NCBI GenBank assembly: GCA_929200515.1
Contig: CAKNAD010000025.1
Coordinates: forward strand, 1-17,789
Reading direction: 5' to 3'
Origin: Candidatus Gorgonimonas leptogorgiae
GTDB lineage: Bacteria > Pseudomonadota > Gammaproteobacteria > Pseudomonadales > Endozoicomonadaceae
Length of the DNA: 17,789 nucleotides
Shown in pieces: positions 1-6,854 of this stretch (position 1 is the stretch's first letter; the number at the start of each line of letters is the position of its first letter). A model generated the notes under the pieces. The model worked only from the letters and a program-made list of their open reading frames with translations, made no database searches and was not told the DNA's origin. Made by a program: the position numbers and the translations under genes.

Positions 1-645
1 AAATTCTAAGTGATCGTAATTATTATCACTACCACTGTTTTTATCTTGAAAGTTTAATTTATTGTAATTATTCTCCGTAGCATTTTTTTTATCACTAGGT
101 CTTGGTTTTTTGTAAACATGATCACTTGTGCTTGCGTTTTTAAGGACAATTATTGGTTTTTCGTAAATATTATCATCATTACTTTTTTTGCTTGAATTGT
201 TACTGCTATTATTTATTAATTCTGTAGCTGTAAAGTTTTTTTGGATTGATGTAGCTGATGTGCTGTGTTCTTTTGCAGTTTCAGTATGATCAAATTTTTT
301 TTGCAATTCTGCAATAACTCTTGCAGCATTAGCTTTAGTTTTATCATCTGTAGTTAAACTATCATTAGAACTGTTAAGATTAATTTGCAAATTATCTGTT
401 TGCACTTTATTCTTAGAAAAAAAATTAAGCACTCTTTTAAATGATTTAATTAATCTTTGCTTTAATGTGCGCTTCTTAGGAGAGTCAAAACTCTTAGCTT
501 TTTGAGTATCTTGCGATGTTAGCTTGTTATTTGATGTTACAGCTCTAACAGATGGACTAGCCTTTTTTTCAGTATTATTGACTTCATACTGTCCTTTACT
601 ACCAAATATACCTGAAATAGCATCTTTTAAAAAATTAATTCTCAT
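1..645 (-). CDS. Partial hypothetical protein with tyrosine-motif tandem repeats (C-terminus missing)
   Basis: No family is recognised. The frame is open from an ATG at 643-645 to the window edge, giving 215 codons without a stop. A good ribosome site (AAGGAA) lies about 7 nt upstream of the ATG. The product is hydrophilic, rich in Asn, Ser, Lys and Thr, with no signal peptide or membrane span. A basic stretch covers about residues 55-80, and a helical KANAARVIAELQKKF-like stretch lies near 105-118. Four of its five tyrosines sit at residues 161, 178, 194 and 210, a spacing of 17, 16 and 16. Their contexts are DNIYEKP, SDHVYKKP, NNYNKL and NNYDHL, so the region is a degenerate 16-residue repeat. 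IYxxP and VYxxP fit the Abl-type tyrosine kinase consensus, and the two YxxL motifs are 16 apart as in ITAM-like pairs. A translocated, host-phosphorylated protein is an inference only. That the frame is coding is fairly certain; the function is unknown. Confidence 0.75.
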   Translation of the reverse strand, partial: MRINFLKDAISGIFGSKGQYEVNNTEKKASPSVRAVTSNNKLTSQDTQKAKSFDSPKKRTLKQRLIKSFKRVLNFFSKNKVQTDNLQINLNSSNDSLTTDDKTKANAARVIAELQKKFDHTETAKEHSTSATSIQKNFTATELINNSSNNSSKKSNDDNIYEKPIIVLKNASTSDHVYKKPRPSDKKNATENNYNKLNFQDKNSGSDNNYDHLEF

Positions 646-844
646 ATTATAATTCCTTATTAGTTAAGAAATAAATATTTTTAGTTAGATCTTAAGTTAG
701 GTATACTGTAGCAACTCCTCGATCTAAGATATAAAAAATACCATAAACTTACTTCTTAAGGGCGTAATTCGGCAGGTAAAAACATTTTATTAGAAAGCTA
801 TTAGCTAGCTAGAGTGCTATCAAAGAAAATACTTAGTATCAACT

Positions 845-3800
845 TTAAAGTTGAAAAAACAAACTAAATAAGCCTTTACTGTCTGTAGGTAAATTACTTT
901 GATTAATTAAAGTTTTTAAATTGCAATTATGACGTACAATTTCACATACTGCTTTTATGTTATTTCTGCTAAATTTGTTATTATTTAGTATTCTGGACAT
1001 TAATGTATTTATTATATATATACAGTCATTATAAATTTTATCACCCTCAGCTTGCACACGCCCATAATGTGCTATAGTACTACGTATGCTAATAGCAGAT
1101 AGAATTTTTTTTAATATATTAAATATTTTATTTTCTACCGCTGCTATAGATATAATATCACTGTTATTTCCTTGAGTTAATATTATTTCAAGCTTATTAT
1201 CAGCAGTTAAAAATAAACTATTTAGTATGTTGTTAATATAGTTAATCGCAATACCTTCAACATTTTTTTGCAAAGCTAAAAGTAACCCCGTTGTATTATC
1301 AGAATTTTTTGCTAATAAGAGTTCAACTTGTTGTTGGTTAGTTAATTGTTTGTTTTTCATTATAGTTTTACAGTAATATATAAAAATACCAGTATAAGCA
1401 ACATGATTTTTTCTAATATTTGTTTCTATTATATCTTTGAATATTATAGAGAAACCACTATTACCTTTTATATCTATTGCTTGTAGTATTTTAAATAATT
1501 GCTCACTACTAAATAATTCTTTTTCAATAATTTTCTTTAAGTAAGAATAAATTACATTAACATTCTTAGACTGTATAGCTAAAGATAATCCATTTCCTGC
1601 ACTACCTTGAGCTAATATTATAGTAAATTTTTCTTCAATACTAAAAAAAGTATTCTTTAGTATATTGCTAACGTATGATTCCGTAATAACTGTTTTTTCA
1701 TTTTTTATAGCTAAATATAAGATAGAATCACCATTAATATTTTTTGATTCTATGATTTTTAATACTTCATCACGGGGAATATCTAGCTGTATTATAAAAT
1801 TAATATATTCTTTAATATAACGCTCTATAGCATATAAATTAGCTATATAAGATATTATAAATTGTAGCAGTGCTGCATTTTTATTCATTTCTTTAATGAT
1901 AAATATTTTTTCTTGTTGATTTAACTCCTTAAGAGAAAGAATAAAATCTATATACCGCTTTAATCTTTTATTTTTTTTGCTTGATATTGCTGTAAATATT
2001 ACAGAATTACCAGATGTATCTCTTGCTTGTAATAGCTGTAATAATTCATTTTTGTTGTAATTTTTTATATTATTTGTAATATATCGTATAATTTTATTGT
2101 ATGTTAGATAGTTATCACAACAAAGAACAGCAGATAAAACATAAGAATTTATTTTTTTATCTTTTTTATTTAATAATAAATCTATAAGTTTATTATTATT
2201 GTTATAAATAGCGGTCCTTAAGCAATCATTATACTGCGTAGAATCTAAACTAGGGTTACAATGTGTTAATATTTCATATATTAAATAGTCATTTTTTATA
2301 TTTACAAACAAGATAAACAAATTATCTAATAAATTTCTATTAGAGTTTGTAAGATCTAGCACCTTATGAATTGTTGCAATTGGCAATATCGCAAATTGCT
2401 GTACAATAATTTCTGGTTTATCATGGTTTATAAAGTCAAAAAAATTCTCAACAATCTTAAAATTGCAATCTATTATTTCTCTAAATATTTCTACAAATAA
2501 TTCATACTTTATAAAAAAATCAATTTCATTTTTAGTTAATCTGTCTATTAAAGGATCAGTATAATATTTTATTATTTCATTAATGAAATGTTTTTTATAG
2601 GTATTATCATCAAGCTTGTTTTTTAATATTGTTTTAATTGTTTTATCTATTAATATAGCATCTTGTAAAATATTATTTATATTAGCATCTGTCAAAAAAA
2701 GCATAATTTCAATTGCACTATGAGTTTGATATAAAGCCTGAGAAATTAAAGAGAGACTAATAGCTATTTTTGTATCATGCTGTAATAAATCTAAATGTTG
2801 ATTAATGTTTATTCCACTAAAATCAATGAAATCTAATTTTTTTAGATGATTTAAAGTTAAGCTAATGTAGGAGTCTGGATTAAATTCAATTTTGTCTGCA
2901 TCGTTTTTATAATCGTTATGGTTAACAACCCAATAAAAGATGTATCCTATAGTTATAATACTGTAAAACTCAGATTGCTTATTATCAATATTTGCTAGTA
3001 GTATTTTTTCTGTATTAGGAGGCATTAAGCTACGAGTTATCCATAAATGTAATTTTTCTGAGCTTTTATTAAGCGAATATTCATCATTAACTTGTTCTAT
3101 AATAGTGGTAATATTAAGTTTTGCTTCACTTTTATTAAATAATATATTTATTGGTGCAAAAAATTCTGTTTCTAATAGATGCATATTTCTATTTAACTCA
3201 AGATCTGTTTTTGACTGATATAGCCAATCTTGTAACTTCATTGTTGTTAAACAATTTACTAATTTTTCGTAAAACTGTTCTACTAATCTATAAGTTATAG
3301 TTGCAGCTGATATTTTTATAGTTATTAATTCTTGAAATTCTTTTTGAAAACTCTGAGGAAATTCTTCTTCATCAATAAAATTATCCTCTATGTGTACAAA
3401 GCCTAATTTTAGAGCAACAAGGTTATGTAATAAATTATATATATGAATCTCTTCATCATCATAAAAATTGTAGTTTTTATCTTGTTTTAATGACTGAATA
3501 AATTGACTAGCTACGATCTGAAATAAATTTTTTCTTATTAAAAATATTTTACCTGTCAATCCTTGTTGTATTGAATTAAATATTTCATATTCATGGGTAA
3601 ATCTACTAAAGATACCATCCCAGCAAAGGTCTAAATATTCTAAGCATTCTTCTAGCCGTGCTGCTATTACTTCTTTGCTAATTATTGCAGTTGTAGGAGC
3701 GCTCTCATGTTGATATTGTAAGTTTTGCAATAGAGTCGTTAACTTATATAAGGCAGTACAAATATTTTTGAATCTTAATGTTATATCTTTATTTAGTGTT

Positions 3801-4141
3801 TCTGTTTTAATTCTAGTTATAATATTATTAAAACTTGATATATAATCTCTACTACAGTAAAAATTAGCAATTACTTTTAATTTTTTTAATAAGCTAGTAA
3901 AAATTACTATCAATTGGTTATCTGTAGCTAAATTTAGTCTATCGTAAAAATTTTGATTTTCAATAAGCTTATTAGTTTTTAACTCATAAGCATTCTGGTT
4001 ATCTATATAATTAGCTTCTAAGGGTGTAAAAAATATTTTTTCTAACTGCCCCTGAAGCTGTAGGTATTCTGAATTCTCTTGTGGGTTATCTGGTATAAAT
4101 TGTTGTAGCGCTGATGTCGTTGTTAAATTATTTACTTGCAT
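845..4141 (-). CDS. Large hypothetical protein with C-terminal ankyrin-like repeats
   Basis: This is a 1098-residue protein with no signal peptide and no clear membrane span, so it is probably soluble. Residues 1-600 are mostly helical and show no motif I recognise. From about residue 638 to 1010 there are degenerate helix-turn-helix units. They share a pattern close to LLxAxxxxGxxxLxxAIxxxN followed by a helix, for example near 702-740 (ARDTSGNSVIFTAI), 797-835 (SKNINGDSILYLAIKN), 843-880 (LAQGSAGNGLSLAIQSKN), 887-905 and 942-980 (LLAKNSDNTTGLLLALQKN). These resemble the divergent ankyrin repeats of secreted effectors, including ShET2-like proteins of gammaproteobacteria; that comparison is from memory. 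The gene lies downstream of hemE on the same strand, after a 124-nt gap with a hairpin, and is probably a separate unit. The ribosome site is weak (AAAGA about 8 nt upstream). A role as a host-interacting effector is inferred. Confidence 0.8.
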   Translation of the reverse strand: MQVNNLTTTSALQQFIPDNPQENSEYLQLQGQLEKIFFTPLEANYIDNQNAYELKTNKLIENQNFYDRLNLATDNQLIVIFTSLLKKLKVIANFYCSRDYISSFNNIITRIKTETLNKDITLRFKNICTALYKLTTLLQNLQYQHESAPTTAIISKEVIAARLEECLEYLDLCWDGIFSRFTHEYEIFNSIQQGLTGKIFLIRKNLFQIVASQFIQSLKQDKNYNFYDDEEIHIYNLLHNLVALKLGFVHIEDNFIDEEEFPQSFQKEFQELITIKISAATITYRLVEQFYEKLVNCLTTMKLQDWLYQSKTDLELNRNMHLLETEFFAPINILFNKSEAKLNITTIIEQVNDEYSLNKSSEKLHLWITRSLMPPNTEKILLANIDNKQSEFYSIITIGYIFYWVVNHNDYKNDADKIEFNPDSYISLTLNHLKKLDFIDFSGININQHLDLLQHDTKIAISLSLISQALYQTHSAIEIMLFLTDANINNILQDAILIDKTIKTILKNKLDDNTYKKHFINEIIKYYTDPLIDRLTKNEIDFFIKYELFVEIFREIIDCNFKIVENFFDFINHDKPEIIVQQFAILPIATIHKVLDLTNSNRNLLDNLFILFVNIKNDYLIYEILTHCNPSLDSTQYNDCLRTAIYNNNNKLIDLLLNKKDKKINSYVLSAVLCCDNYLTYNKIIRYITNNIKNYNKNELLQLLQARDTSGNSVIFTAISSKKNKRLKRYIDFILSLKELNQQEKIFIIKEMNKNAALLQFIISYIANLYAIERYIKEYINFIIQLDIPRDEVLKIIESKNINGDSILYLAIKNEKTVITESYVSNILKNTFFSIEEKFTIILAQGSAGNGLSLAIQSKNVNVIYSYLKKIIEKELFSSEQLFKILQAIDIKGNSGFSIIFKDIIETNIRKNHVAYTGIFIYYCKTIMKNKQLTNQQQVELLLAKNSDNTTGLLLALQKNVEGIAINYINNILNSLFLTADNKLEIILTQGNNSDIISIAAVENKIFNILKKILSAISIRSTIAHYGRVQAEGDKIYNDCIYIINTLMSRILNNNKFSRNNIKAVCEIVRHNCNLKTLINQSNLPTDSKGLFSLFFQL

Positions 4142-4171
4142 AGCATATCTTTTTATTATTAAATATATTAT

Positions 4172-4220
4172 TTGTGCTAACTATTTTTATTATTATGCAC
4201 CTAAAAATAGTAAAACACAA
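4172..4220 (-). terminator. Hairpin between hemE and the ankyrin-like gene, possible hemE terminator
   Basis: A perfect 10-bp inverted repeat (ACTATTTTTA at 4180-4189, TAAAAATAGT at 4202-4211) is extended by TTGTG/CACAA at 4172-4176 and 4216-4220 across a small internal loop. The loop is 12 nt. It lies 46 nt past the hemE stop and 31 nt before the next start on the same strand. There is no clean run of T after it on the minus strand, so termination is possible but not shown. It could instead fold in the leader of the downstream gene. Confidence 0.4.
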
Positions 4221-4265
4221 ATCTTGAACAATGCTATTACAACTTTTACATTTTTATTGTAACTG

Positions 4266-5354
4266 CTAATGAGCTTCAATATAGTTTTTCTTGTTGCTGA
4301 TGATTTCAGCAGAAACTTTGTGTACTGTATTTACTAAAACAGCTACTTTATCTGGAGAAACTTCTGGATGAATACCATGACCTAAATTAAATATATGACC
4401 GCTAGCACCATTAAAAACTTGTAAAATCTTAGTAGCCTCAGCAACGATGCTAGATTTTGAAGCATGGAGAACACATGGGTCTAAATTTCCTTGTAAGGCT
4501 AGCTTGCCTGCGACTAATTTACGAGCAGTAGCTAAATCGCAGGTCCAATCTAAAGATATAGCATCTAAATTTAAATCAACTATAAATTTTAATAAACTGT
4601 TAGCATGCTTGGTAAATAAAATTATAGGCGTTTCAGGATTAGATTTTTTTAACTTATTAACAATGTTTTCTATATACCTAAGTGAAAATTTATTATAATT
4701 AATAGGATCTAAAATACTGCCCCAAGTATCAAATATTTGTACGGCATGTACACCAGCTGCTATTTGTTGTTGTAGATAATCAGTAACAGCATCTGCTAAA
4801 ATAGCTAACAATTCATGCAGAGCTTCTGGAGCATCAAACATCATCTGTTTTATTTTGCTGAAGTTTTTGCTACTTCCGCCTTCTATCATATAGCAGGCTA
4901 AAGTCCATGGGCTGCCAGAAAAACCAAGTAAAGGAATTGATTGATTTAATTCTACATTAATTTTTTTTATGGTATCGAAAACATAGGAGAGCTCATTTGC
5001 AATATTAGGTAATTGCAAAGAAGATATAGTTGATTTGACAATTGGTTTACGTAGTTTTGGTCCTTCTCCAGCTTCAAAATATACGCCTAACCCCATGGCA
5101 TCTGGTATAGTAAGAATATCTGAAAATAAAATAGCTGCATCTAGAGGAAATCTGGATATTGGCTGCAAGGTAACTTCAGTTGCTAAATCAGAATTTCGGC
5201 ATAAATTCATAAAATCTGGTACTTGTTTACGAATAGCACGGTATTCTGGAAGGTATCTACCTGCTTGACGCATAATCCAAATAGGAGTTCGATCTACTGG
5301 TTGTTTTGCTAATGCTCTTAACAATCTGTCATTTTTTAAACTAGGTATAGCCAT
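4266..5354 (-). CDS. hemE: Uroporphyrinogen decarboxylase
   Basis: HemE removes the four acetate carboxyl groups of uroporphyrinogen III to give coproporphyrinogen III in cytoplasmic heme synthesis. The protein has 362 residues (E. coli about 354). Both family signatures are present: PIWIMRQAGRYLPEYR at 24-39 and GFSGSPWTLACYMIEGG at 144-160. The expected active-site residues are visible: Arg29 and Arg33 in the first signature, Asp79 in FSDILTIPDAMGL, Tyr155, and His326 in NLGHGIHPEVSPD. The FEAGEGP block at 93-99 and IFDTWGS at 207-213 are of the gamma/beta-proteobacterial type. The start is supported by LKNDRLLRALAKQPVD aligning with the E. coli N-terminus. The gene diverges from lptB and is not next to other heme genes here. 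No residue is obviously lost, so it should be functional. Confidence 0.97.
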   Translation of the reverse strand: MAIPSLKNDRLLRALAKQPVDRTPIWIMRQAGRYLPEYRAIRKQVPDFMNLCRNSDLATEVTLQPISRFPLDAAILFSDILTIPDAMGLGVYFEAGEGPKLRKPIVKSTISSLQLPNIANELSYVFDTIKKINVELNQSIPLLGFSGSPWTLACYMIEGGSSKNFSKIKQMMFDAPEALHELLAILADAVTDYLQQQIAAGVHAVQIFDTWGSILDPINYNKFSLRYIENIVNKLKKSNPETPIILFTKHANSLLKFIVDLNLDAISLDWTCDLATARKLVAGKLALQGNLDPCVLHASKSSIVAEATKILQVFNGASGHIFNLGHGIHPEVSPDKVAVLVNTVHKVSAEIISNKKNYIEAH

Positions 5355-5500
5355 TATTAATGATAGTTCCCGAAAATTAAATTAAGTGATAAAACTTTTA
5401 CAAAGAAGAAAATTTGTTTACTTTCTGATGTATTGTTTTATTTTATCAAAAAGTTAACCAGTGCAACAAATTAGCTGTAATCGCCTGTAATAAATTGTGT

Positions 5501-5533
5501 TTGTATGGTAACATAGCTTCAATTACCATACAA
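5501..5533. promoter_or_regulatory. Perfect 11-bp inverted repeat in the hemE/lptB divergent region
   Basis: The arms are TTGTATGGTAA (5501-5511) and TTACCATACAA (5523-5533), separated by an 11-nt spacer. Arm centres are 22 bp apart, about two helical turns, which suits a dimeric DNA-binding protein. In RNA it would form a stable hairpin ending 47 nt before the lptB start. There is no following T-run, so a terminator is unlikely. The regulator is unknown. No convincing -35/-10 pair was found on either strand in 5355-5580. Confidence 0.5.
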
Positions 5534-5580
5534 TGCAAACAAGTTACCTTACAATATACACTTACTTTTATATACTTACT

Positions 5581-6306
5581 ATGACTAACTTAACTGCTAC
5601 TAATATTAGCAAAATCAAGCAAAAAAGAACCATTGTAAACAATATATCTTTAGAAGTAAAAACAGGAGAAATAGTTGGCTTATTAGGGCCAAATGGTGCA
5701 GGAAAAACTACTTGTTTTTATATGCTAATAGGTTTAATAAGGCCTAATTCAGGCAAAGTTTTTCTTGGTAATAAAGATGTAACTAGTTTGCCTATGCATG
5801 CACGAGCCAGATTGGGAGTTAGCTATTTACCACAAGAGCCCTCTGTATTCAGAAAACTAACTGTTGCTGACAACATAAGAGCAGTTTTACAATTAAGAAA
5901 ATCTTTATCGGCTAAACAACAGCAACAAAAACTAGAATCATTGCTAGAAGAATTTGCAATTCAACATATCAGTAATGTTGAAGGGATTTCGCTTTCTGGT
6001 GGTGAACGTCGACGCGTAGAAATAGCAAGAGCTTTAGCCATGGATCCTGCTATTGTATTATTAGATGAACCTTTTGCAGGAGTAGACCCTATAGCAATAT
6101 CTGCAATGCAGGAAACTATTTTAACATTAAAACAAAAAAATATTGGTGTGTTAATAACAGATCATAATGTTAGAGAAACTTTAAAGATTTGTGAAACTGC
6201 ATATATAGTAAGCGAAGGTCAAATAATAGCTTCAGGAGCATCAAAGCACATAATGGAAAACAGCCAAGTAAGAGATATATATCTAGGACATAATTTCAGT
6301 TTATAA
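5581..6306 (+). CDS. lptB: LPS export ABC transporter ATP-binding protein LptB
   Basis: LptB is the cytoplasmic ATPase of the LptB2FGC complex, which extracts lipopolysaccharide from the inner membrane and drives it across the LptA bridge to LptDE. The 241-residue product has Walker A GPNGAGKT at 36-43, Q-loop Gln85 in YLPQEPSVFR, signature LSGGERRR at 138-145, Walker B VLLDEPFAGVDP at 159-170 and H-loop His195 in TDHNVRE. The LptB-specific LPMHARAR and the terminal YLGHNFSL match E. coli in place and length. The frame is open from an ATG at 5533, but the ATG at 5581 aligns with the E. coli start (MTNLTATNIS against MATLTAKNLA), and the earlier one overlaps an inverted repeat. No clear ribosome site is seen. 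The usual neighbours kdsC, lptC, lptA and rpoN are absent here, and a transposase remnant follows at once. Confidence 0.96.
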   Translation: MTNLTATNISKIKQKRTIVNNISLEVKTGEIVGLLGPNGAGKTTCFYMLIGLIRPNSGKVFLGNKDVTSLPMHARARLGVSYLPQEPSVFRKLTVADNIRAVLQLRKSLSAKQQQQKLESLLEEFAIQHISNVEGISLSGGERRRVEIARALAMDPAIVLLDEPFAGVDPIAISAMQETILTLKQKNIGVLITDHNVRETLKICETAYIVSEGQIIASGASKHIMENSQVRDIYLGHNFSL

Positions 6307-6315
6307 ATAACTGTT

Positions 6316-6633
6316 ACTAATAACTGGAAGAAACAAAAAACTAAAACACAACGTCTACATGCTTTTATAGCAAACTCAAGGTCAGACTTTCTGCATAAGA
6401 CTTTAACGAATATCGGCAAAAATCACGCTATGATAGTTCTTGAAGACTTGAAAGTTCGTAACTTAAGTAAGTCGGCACAAGGTACAGCAGATAATCACGG
6501 CAAGAATGTTAAAGCTAAATCTGGTTTGAATAAATCTATGTTTGAATGTATTAACTGTGGATACACTGCCAATGCTCACTATATAGGTGCTTGTAACATT
6601 TTAAGGGTAGGAAATATCCAGTTAGCCTGTTGA
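6316..6633 (+). pseudogene. IS200/IS605-type TnpB (OrfB) remnant
   Basis: About 105 in-frame codons match the C-terminal third of TnpB, an RNA-guided nuclease encoded by IS605-type transposons; families compared from memory. NNWKKQKTKTQRLHAFIANS and DFLHK lead to IVLEDLKVRNLSKSA, which keeps the RuvC-II glutamate, then KNVKAKSGLNKS. The reading then jumps to FECINCGYTANAHYIGACNI. The segment usually between these, with the QGWYEF helix and the first CxxC of the zinc ribbon, is missing. The RuvC-III aspartate (normally in ANAD) is His, and everything N-terminal including the RuvC-I aspartate is gone. It begins about 10 nt after the lptB stop and in the same frame. It cannot encode an active nuclease. 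An open stretch from the ATG at 6430 is part of this wreck and is not a separate gene. Confidence 0.85.
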
Positions 6634-6720
6634 AATATAGGGTTCGTTAGGACACTAGCACAGAAAGAACTTGTTTAACCATATACCGCTTGCGGTTAGT
6701 GGTGGGAGCATGTCAATAAA
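6634..6720 (+). mobile_element. Probable right end of the IS605-type remnant, with guide-RNA scaffold residue
   Basis: This follows the tnpB stop. It contains a small hairpin, ACCGC-TT-GCGGT at 6685-6696, then TAGTGGTGGGAGCATGTCAA at 6698-6717. IS605-type elements carry a structured right end just past tnpB, which supplies the 3' scaffold of the omega RNA. Position, hairpin and the GGTGGGAG-type tail fit that. The exact element boundary is not determined, and no left end or tnpA was found. Confidence 0.45.
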
Positions 6721-6841
6721 TAAAATATCAGTTCTGCATTATCTCACAAGTATCACTACGATACATCTAATAAAGCCATTTATTTATTTTCAAAATAAGA
6801 CGATAAAAAAAAGTATTGTTCATTCAGTTTAATATAATAAC

Positions 6842-6846
6842 AAGGA
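6842..6846 (+). promoter_or_regulatory. Ribosome binding site that sets the start of the VCBS protein
   Basis: AAGGA lies 8 nt before the ATG at 6855. The frame is also open from a TTG at 6816, but that codon has no such site, so 6855 is preferred. Confidence 0.65.
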
Positions 6847-6854
6847 TTGTAATA

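Noticed and set aside
839..854. 16-bp perfect palindrome TCAACTTTAAAGTTGA spanning the stop codon of the 1098-residue protein gene
   Set aside because: It has no loop and no T-run on the downstream side, so it is a poor terminator; in AT-rich DNA such a palindrome may be chance.
4447..5268. Plus-strand open frames at 4447-4698 and 5035-5268
   Set aside because: Both lie antisense inside hemE, which is unambiguous; their translations have no recognisable content.
5533..5580. Earlier in-frame ATG for lptB at 5533
   Set aside because: It would add 16 residues absent from known LptB proteins and overlaps the right arm of the inverted repeat; the ATG at 5581 aligns with the family start.
6430..6633. 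A 67-residue plus-strand frame as an independent small gene
   Set aside because: Its content continues in frame upstream as TnpB sequence, so it is part of a transposase wreck.
6833..6838. TATAAT as the -10 box for the VCBS gene
   Set aside because: Transcription would begin at or beyond the ribosome site AAGGA (6842-6846), and no -35 box is in place.
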